Origin: Bacteroidia bacterium
GTDB lineage: Bacteria; Bacteroidota; Bacteroidia; J057
Length of the DNA: 64,000 bases
Direction of reading: 5' to 3'
Assembly (NCBI GenBank): GCA_033391075.1
Contig: JAWPMV010000001.1
Location: forward strand, 7,874,001-7,938,000
The translations under genes were made by a program, and so were the position numbers. The notes below the pieces were generated by a model. The model made no database searches. It was given only the letters and a program-made list of their open reading frames with translations, and was not told the origin of the DNA. How positions within the stretch are numbered: position 1 is the first letter of the stretch; each line of letters opens with the position of its first letter. This document shows, piece by piece, positions 41,935-50,975 of the stretch.

Positions 41935-43725
41935 CTAACGGATAACTTTGAAATCGTTAAGGATTAGATGGTCAATTATACTATAAGTCTCCGCTTCATT
42001 GAATCTTTTGTGGATTGCCAGCTTCTTTGTGGGGGCATACAGAAAGATACAGGGTTTTTCATCATAAAGGATTTCCTGTATGCGATTTACCATGACTTCT
42101 CTTTTTTCTTTATCCGATTCTGTACGGGCTTTCAGGATCAAATCATCGGCTTCTTCATTGGCGAAACCATAGATGTTATCTCCTTCCGGCCAGTTCTGAG
42201 AATAGAAAAGCTGGTGAAAGTCATAGGGCAAATGACTGGAACCCAGGGCGAGCATACCCATATCATAATCATGGGTCCAGAGTTTCTGCTGGACGACCCG
42301 GCCTGTTACTCCATCCGGATTGCAGTTGATGCCTACTTTGGCCAGTTCTTCTTTGATTTTATTGGCGAAGCCGACCAGGGTTTGGTTGTTGGCAGGATAA
42401 AGGAGGGTAAATTCAAAATCGACCTGTTTACCATTGATTTCTTTATCTCTGATCAAATCACCATTCGTATCTGTCCAGCCTGCTTCTTCCAGCAATTTTT
42501 TCGCTTTTTCCGGATCGTGATTGTAGAAGGAAAGATTGGGATTATGGTCCTGGCTCATCTGACTGACCGGCGAAGCCACGCGAATAGCAAATCTTTCATC
42601 CCCAACAAAAGAAGTGATCATTTCTTCTATGGGAAGGGCATAAGAAATGGCCTGCCTTACTTTTTTCTCCGTAAAAAATGGAGGACGTCCGGCAGAAGTC
42701 GGTTTATGATTGAGGGGTAAAGAGACAAAAGTGGCTCTTTCTTTACTTTCCAGGCGGTAGTTTTTTCCTACCAGTTCATCATCTATCAGACGCTTGAATG
42801 ACTCTGTTCCCATTTCGGCTACATCGATCTCCTCTCCCGCCAATTGCAATTCAAGGGCATCTGCATCTCTAAGGAATTTGAAACTAATAGAGGGAGGAGT
42901 GGAATGGTGATAATAACTTTCTTTGGCATTCCCCCAATAATTGTCTCGCTTCTTAAGAACAATCATCTGTTCATCGATCCATTCTTCCATCATATAAGGT
43001 CCCGATGCAGAATTGATATATTTCTTCTCTTTGCCGTATTCTACTTTATTGAATTCTTCTGCCCAGGCGATTACCTTTGCATTCTTTTCAAGGCTGGCAT
43101 CCTCATACATATCCTGCACGCTAAATGGATCGAGCAGGCCTTTGGGATCATATACCCTTTTGTCCATGATCTGAAATACTCCCAGCATATCCAGATTATT
43201 GATATAATATTCAGTAAAGAGGAAGTTGACCGTTAGGGGATTTTCAGAATCAGGAACTATATTTTTAAGGTATTCTCCATACACTTTTTGTGCAGGATTA
43301 TTTGTCAAAGGACAAGCAGCTGCTTTGTAGGAAAAGAGGATATCTTCGGCAGTGATCTGTTTGCCATCCGGCCATTTGGCATCTGGGTCAAGTTCTGCTG
43401 TAAACTGGGTTCCATCTTCGGACAGGACCGGCAGTTCTTTTAAGAGTATGGGAACCATTTTCCCTGTGCGTACATCCAGGTCAATCAATTCCTGTGAAAT
43501 GAGGTCCAGGATTCTATCGCGAACCCGTGTACGACCATTTGTGGGGTGGAGGGAAGAAGGCTGAGCAACGACCTGAACCACTACATCATTTGACTTCTGA
43601 CCAGCGTAAATAATGCTATTACCTGTATAGGTATAATCGCCTTCCGTAACGCTTTGAGAAGTTTCCTTACATGAAAAAAACAGGGCCAGAAAAAGGCCGA
43701 TCAAAAAAAATGCTCTCCCGTTCAT
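41935..43725 (-). CDS. Family 5 oligopeptide-binding lipoprotein (OppA/DppA-like)
   Basis: 596 residues. Lipoprotein signal ending at C19 (LFFSC). The SBP_bac_5 fold is shown by LLKELPVLSEDGTQFTAEL, DAKWPDGKQITAEDILFSYK, VRQAISYALPIEEMI, and DPEKAKKLLEEAGWTDTNGD. It captures peptides or nickel-like ligands for an ABC importer, whose permease and ATPase genes are not in this window. It is divergent from gldA with 41 bp between the starts. Confidence 0.93.
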   Translation of the reverse strand: MNGRAFFLIGLFLALFFSCKETSQSVTEGDYTYTGNSIIYAGQKSNDVVVQVVAQPSSLHPTNGRTRVRDRILDLISQELIDLDVRTGKMVPILLKELPVLSEDGTQFTAELDPDAKWPDGKQITAEDILFSYKAAACPLTNNPAQKVYGEYLKNIVPDSENPLTVNFLFTEYYINNLDMLGVFQIMDKRVYDPKGLLDPFSVQDMYEDASLEKNAKVIAWAEEFNKVEYGKEKKYINSASGPYMMEEWIDEQMIVLKKRDNYWGNAKESYYHHSTPPSISFKFLRDADALELQLAGEEIDVAEMGTESFKRLIDDELVGKNYRLESKERATFVSLPLNHKPTSAGRPPFFTEKKVRQAISYALPIEEMITSFVGDERFAIRVASPVSQMSQDHNPNLSFYNHDPEKAKKLLEEAGWTDTNGDLIRDKEINGKQVDFEFTLLYPANNQTLVGFANKIKEELAKVGINCNPDGVTGRVVQQKLWTHDYDMGMLALGSSHLPYDFHQLFYSQNWPEGDNIYGFANEEADDLILKARTESDKEKREVMVNRIQEILYDEKPCIFLYAPTKKLAIHKRFNEAETYSIIDHLILNDFKVIR

Positions 43726-43766
43726 ACTATTTTGTAGTTTTGGTCTAAAATACAGAAAATCGACGA

Positions 43767-44699
43767 ATGTCCGTTTCCGTAAATCATCTTTCTAAGGTAT
43801 ATGGTAGCCAGCGCGCAGTGGATGATCTGAGCTTCGAAGTAGAAGCCGGAGAGATCCTGGGATTTCTAGGCCCTAATGGAGCCGGAAAGAGCACTACCAT
43901 GAAAATCATCACCTGCTTTTTACCTCCTACTGAAGGAACGGTAAGTATAGATGAATTCAATATACAGGATCATCCCCTGGAGATCCGCAAAAGGGTTGGT
44001 TATTTACCCGAGCACAATCCCCTGTACCTCGACATGTACGTACATGAGTTTTTGGAATTTGTGGGAAGAATCTACAATCTCGGGAAAGCTGATCGAAAGC
44101 GGCGTATACCTGAAATTATCGAAATGACAGGTCTGGGGAGAGAGCAACACAAAAAAATAGGGATGCTTTCCAAAGGCTATCGCCAGAGAGTGGGACTTTG
44201 CCAGGCTTTGATCCATGATCCTGAAGTGCTGATTCTCGACGAACCTACTTCCGGTCTTGATCCCAATCAAATTGTGGACATACGACAGTTGATCAGGGAA
44301 GTAGGGAAAGATAAAACCGTCATCTTTTCCTCCCATATTTTATCGGAGGTAGAGGCTATTGCAGAAAGGGTCTTGATTATTGATCGGGGAAAGATGGTTG
44401 CCGATGCGGCCACCGATCAAATCAGAAAGCTCAGCAAAGACGAAACGAAGATAGAAGTAGAATTTGAGAAGGCAGGTTTTGATATGTCGGTAGTGGAAAA
44501 GATAGCAGGAGTGAGTAGGGTAGAAACTGCTGGCGAAAATCTTTTTCAAATCTATTCGGATTCTGAAGTCGATATACGCAGGGACTTGTTCCAAATCTGT
44601 GTCGAACAGGAAAATGTTATCCTTTCTCTCAACAAGCAAACCTATACCCTGGAAGAGGCTTTCCGCAAACTGACAGGAAGTAAACAAACAGAAGCATAG
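43767..44699 (+). CDS. gldA: Gliding-associated ABC transporter ATPase GldA
   Basis: 310 residues. Walker A FLGPNGAGKSTTMK (about 31-44), signature LSKGYRQRVGLCQAL (about 134-148), Walker B VLILDEPTSGLDPNQ and the H-loop FSSHILSE are all intact. With GldF and GldG it forms an ABC transporter needed for gliding in Flavobacterium. gldF follows after 4 bp, so the two are translated together. Confidence 0.94.
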   Translation: MSVSVNHLSKVYGSQRAVDDLSFEVEAGEILGFLGPNGAGKSTTMKIITCFLPPTEGTVSIDEFNIQDHPLEIRKRVGYLPEHNPLYLDMYVHEFLEFVGRIYNLGKADRKRRIPEIIEMTGLGREQHKKIGMLSKGYRQRVGLCQALIHDPEVLILDEPTSGLDPNQIVDIRQLIREVGKDKTVIFSSHILSEVEAIAERVLIIDRGKMVADAATDQIRKLSKDETKIEVEFEKAGFDMSVVEKIAGVSRVETAGENLFQIYSDSEVDIRRDLFQICVEQENVILSLNKQTYTLEEAFRKLTGSKQTEA

Positions 44700-44703
44700 C
44701 TCC

Positions 44704-45408
44704 ATGAATGCTATACTAAGCATATATAGAAAAGAAGTAGCCAGTTTCTTCAACTCTCTGATTGCCTATGTGGTGATTGGTGTTTTTCTGATTGGTGTAG
44801 GGCTCTTCTTTTGGGTTTTTGAAGGCAATGTCCTGGAGACCCGTGAGGCTTCCATGCAATTGCTATTTGAAGCCGGACCTTATTTCTTTTTGTTCCTGGT
44901 ACCGGCCATCACCATGCGAGCCTTTGCCGAGGAGATCAAAAGCGGGACCATCGAATTTCTGGCTACCAAACCGATCAGCGACTGGCAGATCATTTTAGGA
45001 AAATACCTGGCCGCCATCTTTCTGGTCTTCTTTTCCATCTTGCCAACAATCATTTATTATTTCAGCCTATCCAGTTTGGGAAATCCTCCCGGAAATCTGG
45101 ATACAGGCGCGATCATCGGTTCTTATATAGGCCTATTTTTTTTAGGCAGCATTTATGCGGCCATTGGTCTCTTTACTTCTGCCTTATCTGAAAATCAAAT
45201 CATCGCCTTCATACTGGGACTTTTTCTCTGTTTCTTCTTTTTTCAGGCCTTCGATCTCTTTGATGGACTGACGAAAGTCGGCATACTTGCCCATTATGAA
45301 AGCATAAGTAGAGGTGTGATCGATACCCGGGACTTGCTGTATTTTCTCAGCTTTGTGGGAATCGCTCTGGTCGCTACGAAATGGGTATTGGAGAGGAGGA
45401 AGAAATAA
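44704..45408 (+). CDS. gldF: Gliding-associated ABC permease GldF
   Basis: 234 residues, six membrane segments, ABC-2 type. Conserved segments: the N-terminal IYRKEVASFFNSLIAYVVIG, ITMRAFAEEIKSGTIEFLATKPISDWQIILGKYLA, and a glycine-rich region at about 136-160. It lies 4 bp after gldA. Between gldF and gldG sits a 77-bp inverted repeat. Confidence 0.94.
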   Translation: MNAILSIYRKEVASFFNSLIAYVVIGVFLIGVGLFFWVFEGNVLETREASMQLLFEAGPYFFLFLVPAITMRAFAEEIKSGTIEFLATKPISDWQIILGKYLAAIFLVFFSILPTIIYYFSLSSLGNPPGNLDTGAIIGSYIGLFFLGSIYAAIGLFTSALSENQIIAFILGLFLCFFFFQAFDLFDGLTKVGILAHYESISRGVIDTRDLLYFLSFVGIALVATKWVLERRKK

Positions 45409-45412
45409 ATAG

Positions 45413-45489
45413 GTGTTAGCTGTTTTGCGTGTTAGGGTATTAGCGTTTAAGACCTCTCTAACACCCAAACACACTAACACACAAACACA
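45413..45489. repeat. Octamer-type inverted repeat 4, inside the gld operon
   Basis: The left arm reads as 8-base words GTGTTAGC, TGTTTTGC, GTGTTAGG, GTATTAGC; the right arm CTCTAACAC, CCAAACAC, ACTAACAC, ACAAACAC. It starts 4 bp after gldF and ends 8 bp before the gldG ATG, so it covers the whole intercistronic region and the gldG translation start. Confidence 0.7.
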
Positions 45490-45496
45490 ACTTTAA

Positions 45497-47185
45497 ATGT
45501 CCAAGACATTAACATACATCCTGATCATCGGAGGGCTTGTCCTCCTGAATGTCTTCAGTGATAGTCTTTTTCAGCGGATTGATCTGACAGAGGAAAAGCG
45601 CTATTCGCTTTCGGAGGTAAGTAAAGAAACCATGGATTCTCTGCAATATCCCATGCAGGCCATGGTCTATATGGAAGGAGACTTCCCTCCCAATGTTAGG
45701 GCGTTGCAAGAGGCGTTGCGCACGACCCTCATCGAACTGGATCAGTATTCGGGAAGGAATCTGGAATATGAATTTATTCTCCCGACTCCGGAATTGGAAA
45801 ATGAATTTGTCCAAAGAGGATTTTTCCCTTTAGAGGTTGATGTGAAAGTATCAAGCGCGGAAAGACGAAAGCAGAGAGTTTGGCCTTTACTGAGGTTGAA
45901 ATATGGAGAAAGAGAGACCTTTGTGGATCTCTTGAAAGGAAGTACGGTCATGACTGCTACAGGTCCTACTCCCAGTTTCTTAAAAGCGGAAGCTGATTTG
46001 GAATACAAACTCATCTCTGGAATGCGAAAGATTAGCAGTTCGAGAGCCGGGATTGTTTTATTTCTGGAGGGACATGCTGAGAAGAAGATAGAAAGCTTAC
46101 CTGAATTGAGGGCTTCTTTGGGAAGTAATGGCTATCAATTGGCCACCTTTAACATGAATAATCCCCATGAAGGTCGTATTCCTCCGGTAGCTGATGTCGT
46201 AATGATTATTCAGCCCGAAACTCCTTTCTCTGAAAGAGATAAATACGAATTGGATCAATACCTGATGGGAGGAGGCAGTGTGTTGTGGATTATGGACAAT
46301 GAGCGTGTTGACCTGGATGTATATGAAGGACGCTCCACCCAAACAGAACTTCGGGAACTCAATCTGGATGATATGTTCTTCCAGTATGGCTACAAGATCA
46401 ACTATGACCTGATTCAGGATCTTTCCAGCGGCTCGATAGAACTTTTTCAGGAAACAGATGGGAGAGGAAGTTTCTCAACCGAGAAATGGGTCTTTCATCC
46501 GGAAACCTATGCTTTCCCTCAACATCCTATCAGTCGAAATGTAGATTTGGCTCTGGCGAGATATCCTGCAAGCATAGATACCCTTGCAGTTAAAGGTTCA
46601 GTGAAAAGATCTGTTTTTTATCAATCTTCTCCTCAAAGTAGATTAGCAAAAGGAATTCAGTTTATCAATGTTGTAGCTTATACTCAGGATCCTTTACCAC
46701 CTCAGGCATTTAATGAAGGTCCCAAGATCATGGGTCTTTTAAGCGAAGGAATTTTCACTTCTTTATTTAGAGGGAGAGATGTTCCCGCTGATTCTTTGAC
46801 TCCTGCGCTTGCTCAGCCTCCTTTCATCGAACAAAACAATCCTCTTTCGACTGGAAAAATCGTCGTGATTTCAGATGGAGACTTTGTTTCCCCTAAAAAA
46901 TTCCGTGGTCAAAGTCAGACTCCGGATGGACGGAGCTATCCCATGCCTCCCGACAACAAAATTCTGGTCATGAATGCGGTCGATTATCTCGCGGGTGATA
47001 TTGCATTATCCCGGATTCGTTCCAAGGAGGTTATCGCAAGAATTTTGGATGGAAAAGAAGTAGAGGCAAACACTAGCCTCATGCAAGTGTTAAATATAGG
47101 ACTGCCAATCTTGCTGCTGTTGATTTTTGGTGTGATTAGATATTATTTCCGAAAACAAAAGCATGCAAAGCTAGCAATTGATTAA
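45497..47185 (+). CDS. gldG: Gliding-associated ABC transporter substrate-binding protein GldG
   Basis: 562 residues, the usual GldG length. The N-terminal membrane anchor (about 6-22) is followed by NVFSDSLFQRIDLTEEKRYSLSEVS, the family hallmark. The large outer domain contains VVMIIQPETPFSERDKYELDQYLMGGGSVLWIMD. The C-terminal membrane helix (about 530-552) ends RYYFRKQK. It works with GldA and GldF. Confidence 0.95.
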   Translation: MSKTLTYILIIGGLVLLNVFSDSLFQRIDLTEEKRYSLSEVSKETMDSLQYPMQAMVYMEGDFPPNVRALQEALRTTLIELDQYSGRNLEYEFILPTPELENEFVQRGFFPLEVDVKVSSAERRKQRVWPLLRLKYGERETFVDLLKGSTVMTATGPTPSFLKAEADLEYKLISGMRKISSSRAGIVLFLEGHAEKKIESLPELRASLGSNGYQLATFNMNNPHEGRIPPVADVVMIIQPETPFSERDKYELDQYLMGGGSVLWIMDNERVDLDVYEGRSTQTELRELNLDDMFFQYGYKINYDLIQDLSSGSIELFQETDGRGSFSTEKWVFHPETYAFPQHPISRNVDLALARYPASIDTLAVKGSVKRSVFYQSSPQSRLAKGIQFINVVAYTQDPLPPQAFNEGPKIMGLLSEGIFTSLFRGRDVPADSLTPALAQPPFIEQNNPLSTGKIVVISDGDFVSPKKFRGQSQTPDGRSYPMPPDNKILVMNAVDYLAGDIALSRIRSKEVIARILDGKEVEANTSLMQVLNIGLPILLLLIFGVIRYYFRKQKHAKLAID

Positions 47186-47227
47186 CTTGCGCCTTGAAAA
47201 CAGGAGCCGCAACCTAATATTCACTTC

Positions 47228-48727
47228 ATGGGAAAGATTAAAAAATTACTTATCGCAAACCGAGGGGAGATTGCCTTGCGCATCATGAGAACTGCCCGGG
47301 AAATGGGAATCAAAACAGTTGCTGTTTATTCAGAAGCTGACAGAAATTCTCCTCATGTGCGATATGCCGATGAAGCATTTTTATTAGGACCTCCTCCTTC
47401 CACACAATCTTATCTATTAGGCGAAAAAATCATAGAAGTTTGCAAGCAAGCAGGCGTAGATGCCATCCATCCCGGCTATGGGTTCCTTTCTGAAAACTCC
47501 TCCTTTGTTCGTTTAGTTGAAAATGCGGGAATCACCTTTGTAGGACCTTCAGCGGAAGCCATGGATTTGATGGGCGATAAGTTATCGGCCAAGCAAGCTG
47601 TAAAAGCATATGATGTTCCTTTGGTACCTGGATTGGATGAAGCGATTACCGATGTAGAAGAAGCTAAAAAGATCGCCGTTGAGATTGGTTTTCCGGTACT
47701 GGTGAAAGCATCTGCCGGTGGAGGGGGAAAAGGAATGCGGGTCGTAGATCGCGTAGAAGATTTTGAAGACCAAATGAAACGTGCTGTTTCTGAAGCGGAA
47801 AGTTCCTTCGGAAATGGAGCCGTTTTCATCGAGAAATACCTGGCAGCACCTCGCCATATTGAAATACAGGTCATGGCCGATTCTCATGGCTATACCACTT
47901 ACCTTTTCGAAAGGGAGTGTTCAGTCCAAAGAAGGCATCAAAAAGTAATAGAAGAAGCTCCGAGTGGCGTTTTGACTCCTGAATTGCGCAAGCAAATGGG
48001 AGAAGCTGCAGTCGATGTTTGTAAAGCCTGTAAGTATGAGAATGCTGGAACCGTGGAGTTCCTGCTCGATGCGGATATGAGCTTCTATTTTTTGGAAATC
48101 AATACCCGTCTTCAGGTAGAGCATCCGGTTACAGAAATGATCACTGGACTGGATTTGGTGCGGGAGCAAATTCGAGTAGCAGAAGGAGAAGCCTTAAGCT
48201 TCAAGCAGGAGGAATTAGAAATCAATGGACACTCCATTGAAGTTCGCGTGTATGCGGAAGATGCGAGAAATAACTTCCTGCCGGATATTGGTACCTTGCA
48301 TGTCTATAAGAGACCTCAGGGATATGGAATTAGGGTAGATGATGGATTTGAGGAAGGCATGGATATTCCCATTTATTATGATCCCATGCTGGCCAAATTG
48401 ATCGTACATGCGGAAGATAGAGAGGCAGCCATCCGCAAAATGATTCGCGCGATTGATGAGTATGAAATTTTGGGCGTGCAGACGACCATGGATTTTGCCC
48501 GCTTTGTTATGGAGCATGAGGCATTTACCAGTGGAAAATTTGATACCCATTTTGTAAAAAAACACTTCAAACCCGAATACCTCGACAAGGAATTGACGAA
48601 GGAAGAAGAGCAATTGGCAGCTTTAGTTGCTACTTTGGCCTATGAAGAAAGTGAAGGGCCAAGAGTAGAAAGTAATCAGGCTCATCCCTACAGGCAGCAA
48701 AGTGCCTGGCAGATTAGAAGGTCCTAG
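47228..48727 (+). CDS. accC: Biotin carboxylase subunit of acetyl/acyl-CoA carboxylase
   Basis: Carboxylates biotin on its carrier, using ATP and bicarbonate. 499 residues, about 50 more than E. coli AccC; the extra part is a non-conserved C-terminal tail. N-terminal domain KLLIANRGEIALRIMRT, the ATP-grasp loop KASAGGGGKGMRV, ECSVQRRHQKVIEEAP and EINTRLQVEHPVTE are intact. No biotin-carrier or transferase gene adjoins it, so the acyl-CoA substrate is unclear. Confidence 0.94.
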   Translation: MGKIKKLLIANRGEIALRIMRTAREMGIKTVAVYSEADRNSPHVRYADEAFLLGPPPSTQSYLLGEKIIEVCKQAGVDAIHPGYGFLSENSSFVRLVENAGITFVGPSAEAMDLMGDKLSAKQAVKAYDVPLVPGLDEAITDVEEAKKIAVEIGFPVLVKASAGGGGKGMRVVDRVEDFEDQMKRAVSEAESSFGNGAVFIEKYLAAPRHIEIQVMADSHGYTTYLFERECSVQRRHQKVIEEAPSGVLTPELRKQMGEAAVDVCKACKYENAGTVEFLLDADMSFYFLEINTRLQVEHPVTEMITGLDLVREQIRVAEGEALSFKQEELEINGHSIEVRVYAEDARNNFLPDIGTLHVYKRPQGYGIRVDDGFEEGMDIPIYYDPMLAKLIVHAEDREAAIRKMIRAIDEYEILGVQTTMDFARFVMEHEAFTSGKFDTHFVKKHFKPEYLDKELTKEEEQLAALVATLAYEESEGPRVESNQAHPYRQQSAWQIRRS

Positions 48728-48759
48728 ATCTTCTCTCGCTATAAATACTAGCTTAGATA

Positions 48760-49494
48760 ATGTCTCATAAGCAAAGACATCGGGGACAAAACTCGAAGGA
48801 TCCTGCACTTTTCACAGAAAAGTTCATTGAGATTCTCAATCAGGCCGTGGATCATCTATCCTGGCTGATTAGCCGAGGCTACTCTGATAAATCTGCTTTG
48901 AAACTGGTTGGAGATCGATTCAAATTGAGGCAAAGGCATAGAAAAGCCCTGTACAGAGCTTATTGTACAGATCAGGCCCGCGAATCCCGAAAATCTAAAG
49001 AACTTTCCCTCCATCAATTGGCCGGGCAGACCCTGGGCATAGATGGGTATAATTTATTGATCAGCATTGAAAGCGGACTAGCCGGAGGATTGGTTTTTGA
49101 GTGCAGGGACGGAACTTATCGGGATATTGCCAGTATCCATGGTACGTACAGAAGGGTAGAGGAAACCTTACCTGCTTTGAAGTTGATCGGACATTCCATC
49201 CGGGAACTCGGCATAGAAAAATCCTGCTGGTTTCTGGATCAACCCATTTCCAATAGTGGTCGACTTAGACACATGATGTTGGAAATTTCAGAAGCTCATG
49301 GTTTCGGTTGGGAGATCGAACTGGTCAATAATCCCGATAAAGCAATCGCAGAAAACAAAAACTGGGTCGCTGTATCCTCGGATGGATGGATTTTGGACCA
49401 ATCTTCAAAATGGTTTAACCTCAATCGCTACATCATAGATCAGATGCCTGAGGCGAATGTCGTAATTCTCTCAGGCACAGAGCAACATTCTTAG
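48760..49494 (+). CDS. DUF434-family protein
   Basis: 244 residues. The N-terminal part (about 25-80: LNQAVDHLSWLISRGYSDKSALKLVGDRF) matches DUF434. The rest (IDGYNLLISIESGLAGG, and VSSDGWILDQSSKWFNL) is the domain usually joined to it, with a PIN-like pattern of acidic residues (ID...D...SD). Function not established. It starts 32 bp after accC and precedes another small conserved gene, all on one strand. Confidence 0.85.
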   Translation: MSHKQRHRGQNSKDPALFTEKFIEILNQAVDHLSWLISRGYSDKSALKLVGDRFKLRQRHRKALYRAYCTDQARESRKSKELSLHQLAGQTLGIDGYNLLISIESGLAGGLVFECRDGTYRDIASIHGTYRRVEETLPALKLIGHSIRELGIEKSCWFLDQPISNSGRLRHMMLEISEAHGFGWEIELVNNPDKAIAENKNWVAVSSDGWILDQSSKWFNLNRYIIDQMPEANVVILSGTEQHS

Positions 49495-49528
49495 CCCGGA
49501 TCAGTATATTTACAGAAGAATTTCCACT

Positions 49529-49987
49529 ATGCAATTATATACCTGGTTTTATTCCTTATCCGAAGCTTTGAGTCCTGAAAAGGAAGCTGCTCTGAAGGCT
49601 GATTTCACCCAATTCCTCTCTCAATGGAAATCGCATGGTGTCCCTGTGGAGGGAATGATCGAAATCCGTTATGGGCAATTTGTTGTAGTAAAATCTGATT
49701 CCTCAGATAGCCGACCTTCAGGTTGCTCGATTGATAGCTTGAAAAGGGCCGTTACTTCTATTCTGAATCATCATGGCCTGGAAGTGCTTGATCCCGCTCA
49801 CGTTTTCTTCCGTCAGGGAGATGGTAGCATCTCTCAAACTCATTTCCGCGAATTAGGAGCTTTGGCTAAGTCCGGATTACTCACAGCGGATACCATTGTT
49901 TTTGACAATTCATTGGGACAAAGTGATGATATGAACCGCTGGGAAGTGAGCCTGAAAGATACCTGGATGAAACGGGTCTTGAACTAG
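49529..49987 (+). CDS. Small conserved Bacteroidota protein (often mis-named ABC transporter ATPase)
   Basis: 152 residues, no signal peptide or membrane segment, and no Walker motifs. The central SGCSIDSLKRAV segment and the WFYSLSEAL start recall a Bacteroidota family of about 160 residues that databases sometimes label ABC transporter ATPase, wrongly as far as the sequence shows. Function unknown. It follows the DUF434 gene by 34 bp. Confidence 0.75.
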   Translation: MQLYTWFYSLSEALSPEKEAALKADFTQFLSQWKSHGVPVEGMIEIRYGQFVVVKSDSSDSRPSGCSIDSLKRAVTSILNHHGLEVLDPAHVFFRQGDGSISQTHFRELGALAKSGLLTADTIVFDNSLGQSDDMNRWEVSLKDTWMKRVLN

Positions 49988-50141
49988 GAAAACCTATAGG
50001 TGTGTATATGTATGAGTGCCTGGGAGTTGAAATAAACGCTTGGCAGCATAAGTGCATTTTATTTAGAATCCCATCCTGCTGATTTACAGCTGCTTTCCCT
50101 TCTTTTTTCAAATTTTTTTCAAATTTTCATTTAGAAAGCTT

Positions 50142-50280
50142 CTGCTTTCCCTACTAATAATTGATCAAGCGAGAGAATGATCAAGTTCTTTTAAAGTCGA
50201 GGCATTCGCCTCGCAATGGGAAAAGCTAATTGTTAGGGAAGCAGGTGCCGGTGCTACGGTTCCGGTACTTTGCTTTTTTT
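50142..50280 (+). ncRNA. Structured non-coding RNA candidate with terminator
   Basis: A closing stem CTGCTTTCCCTA (50142-50153) against TAGGGAAGCAG (50234-50244) encloses two perfect hairpins: TTGATCA-10-TGATCAA (50161-50184) and CGAGGC-ATTC-GCCTCG (50198-50213). A terminator follows at 50241-50280 (GCAGGTGCCGG against CCGGTACTTTGC, then seven T). The terminator's left arm shares GCAG with the closing stem, so the two compete, as in a riboswitch or attenuator. No open reading frame fits. It matches no RNA family I know. Confidence 0.6.
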
Positions 50281-50361
50281 TCTACAGAAAATCAGTTTCC
50301 TCAGAGAGAGGAATAAAAATATATCGTTATAAGCCCTTGCTTTAATTTTTCTTGGTATTGC

Positions 50362-50397
50362 TGTCCGTTACATGAAAATGTGGCGGACATTTCTTTG
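50362..50397 (+). terminator. Hairpin upstream of the rhodanese gene
   Basis: TGTCCGTTACAT-GAAA-ATGTGGCGGACA is a 12-bp stem (two G-U pairs) with a GAAA loop, followed by TTTCTTTG. It lies between the non-coding RNA candidate and the rhodanese gene and could end a second short transcript. The rest of the 50398-50518 leader shows nothing I recognise. Confidence 0.55.
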
Positions 50398-50518
50398 TTC
50401 CGGCAAAACTATAGGCAAGAGTATCAACAGGATGAGTAGGTAGAGGATATATTTTCAATTCTCAAGTCCTAAAATCTCAAAATTTCCGATATTTGAGAAA
50501 GACAATCAATCAAAGAAT

Positions 50519-50944
50519 ATGAAAAGCATCTACACTCTCACAACGATCATACTATTAGCGTTTAGTCTAATATCCTGTCAGGGGCAAGAAAGCAAACAAG
50601 AAACTAGTCAGGCTCCCGCCAAAGAAGAAACCAAGGCACCCGAAGGCATCATCCATCGAGTAGGGGTGGCCGATTTCAAAGCTGCCATGACAGATGAAAT
50701 CCAATTGGTGGACGTTCGCACGCCTGAAGAATTTGAAGCAGGACATATTGAGTCTGCCCTCAACTATAATATCAATGGAGCGGATTTCGCTAGTCAGGTC
50801 GAAGGTCTGGACAAGTCGAAGCCGGTTTTGCTTTACTGCAAAATGGGAGGCAGAAGTGCTCGAGCTGCCAAACAATTGAAAGAGATGGGATTCATGACCC
50901 TATACGATTTGGAAGGTGGCTACACCGCCTGGAGTCAGGAATAA
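50519..50944 (+). CDS. Rhodanese-domain lipoprotein
   Basis: 141 residues. Lipoprotein signal ending at C20 (FSLISC), a short linker rich in glutamate and lysine, then a single rhodanese domain (about 45-140). Motifs: LVDVRTPEEFEAGHI, the active-site loop YCKMGGRSARAA with the catalytic cysteine, and YDLEGGYTAW. Such periplasmic rhodaneses carry sulfur as a persulfide; the partner is unknown. A bidirectional terminator follows. Confidence 0.93.
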   Translation: MKSIYTLTTIILLAFSLISCQGQESKQETSQAPAKEETKAPEGIIHRVGVADFKAAMTDEIQLVDVRTPEEFEAGHIESALNYNINGADFASQVEGLDKSKPVLLYCKMGGRSARAAKQLKEMGFMTLYDLEGGYTAWSQE

Positions 50945-50974
50945 AAAAAGGAGGCCCTGAGGCCTCCTTTTTTT
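50944..50974. terminator. Bidirectional terminator between converging genes
   Basis: AAAAAAAGGAGGCC-CTGA-GGCCTCCTTTTTTT: a 7-bp GC-rich stem extended by A/T pairs, with T-runs on both strands. It ends both the rhodanese and the BNR-repeat genes. Confidence 0.9.
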
Positions 50975-50975
50975 A

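Noticed and set aside
41968-42720. 250-codon open frame antisense to the oligopeptide-binding protein gene
   Set aside because: The opposite strand encodes a full, well-recognised family 5 binding protein; the antisense frame has no domain and mirrors its codons.
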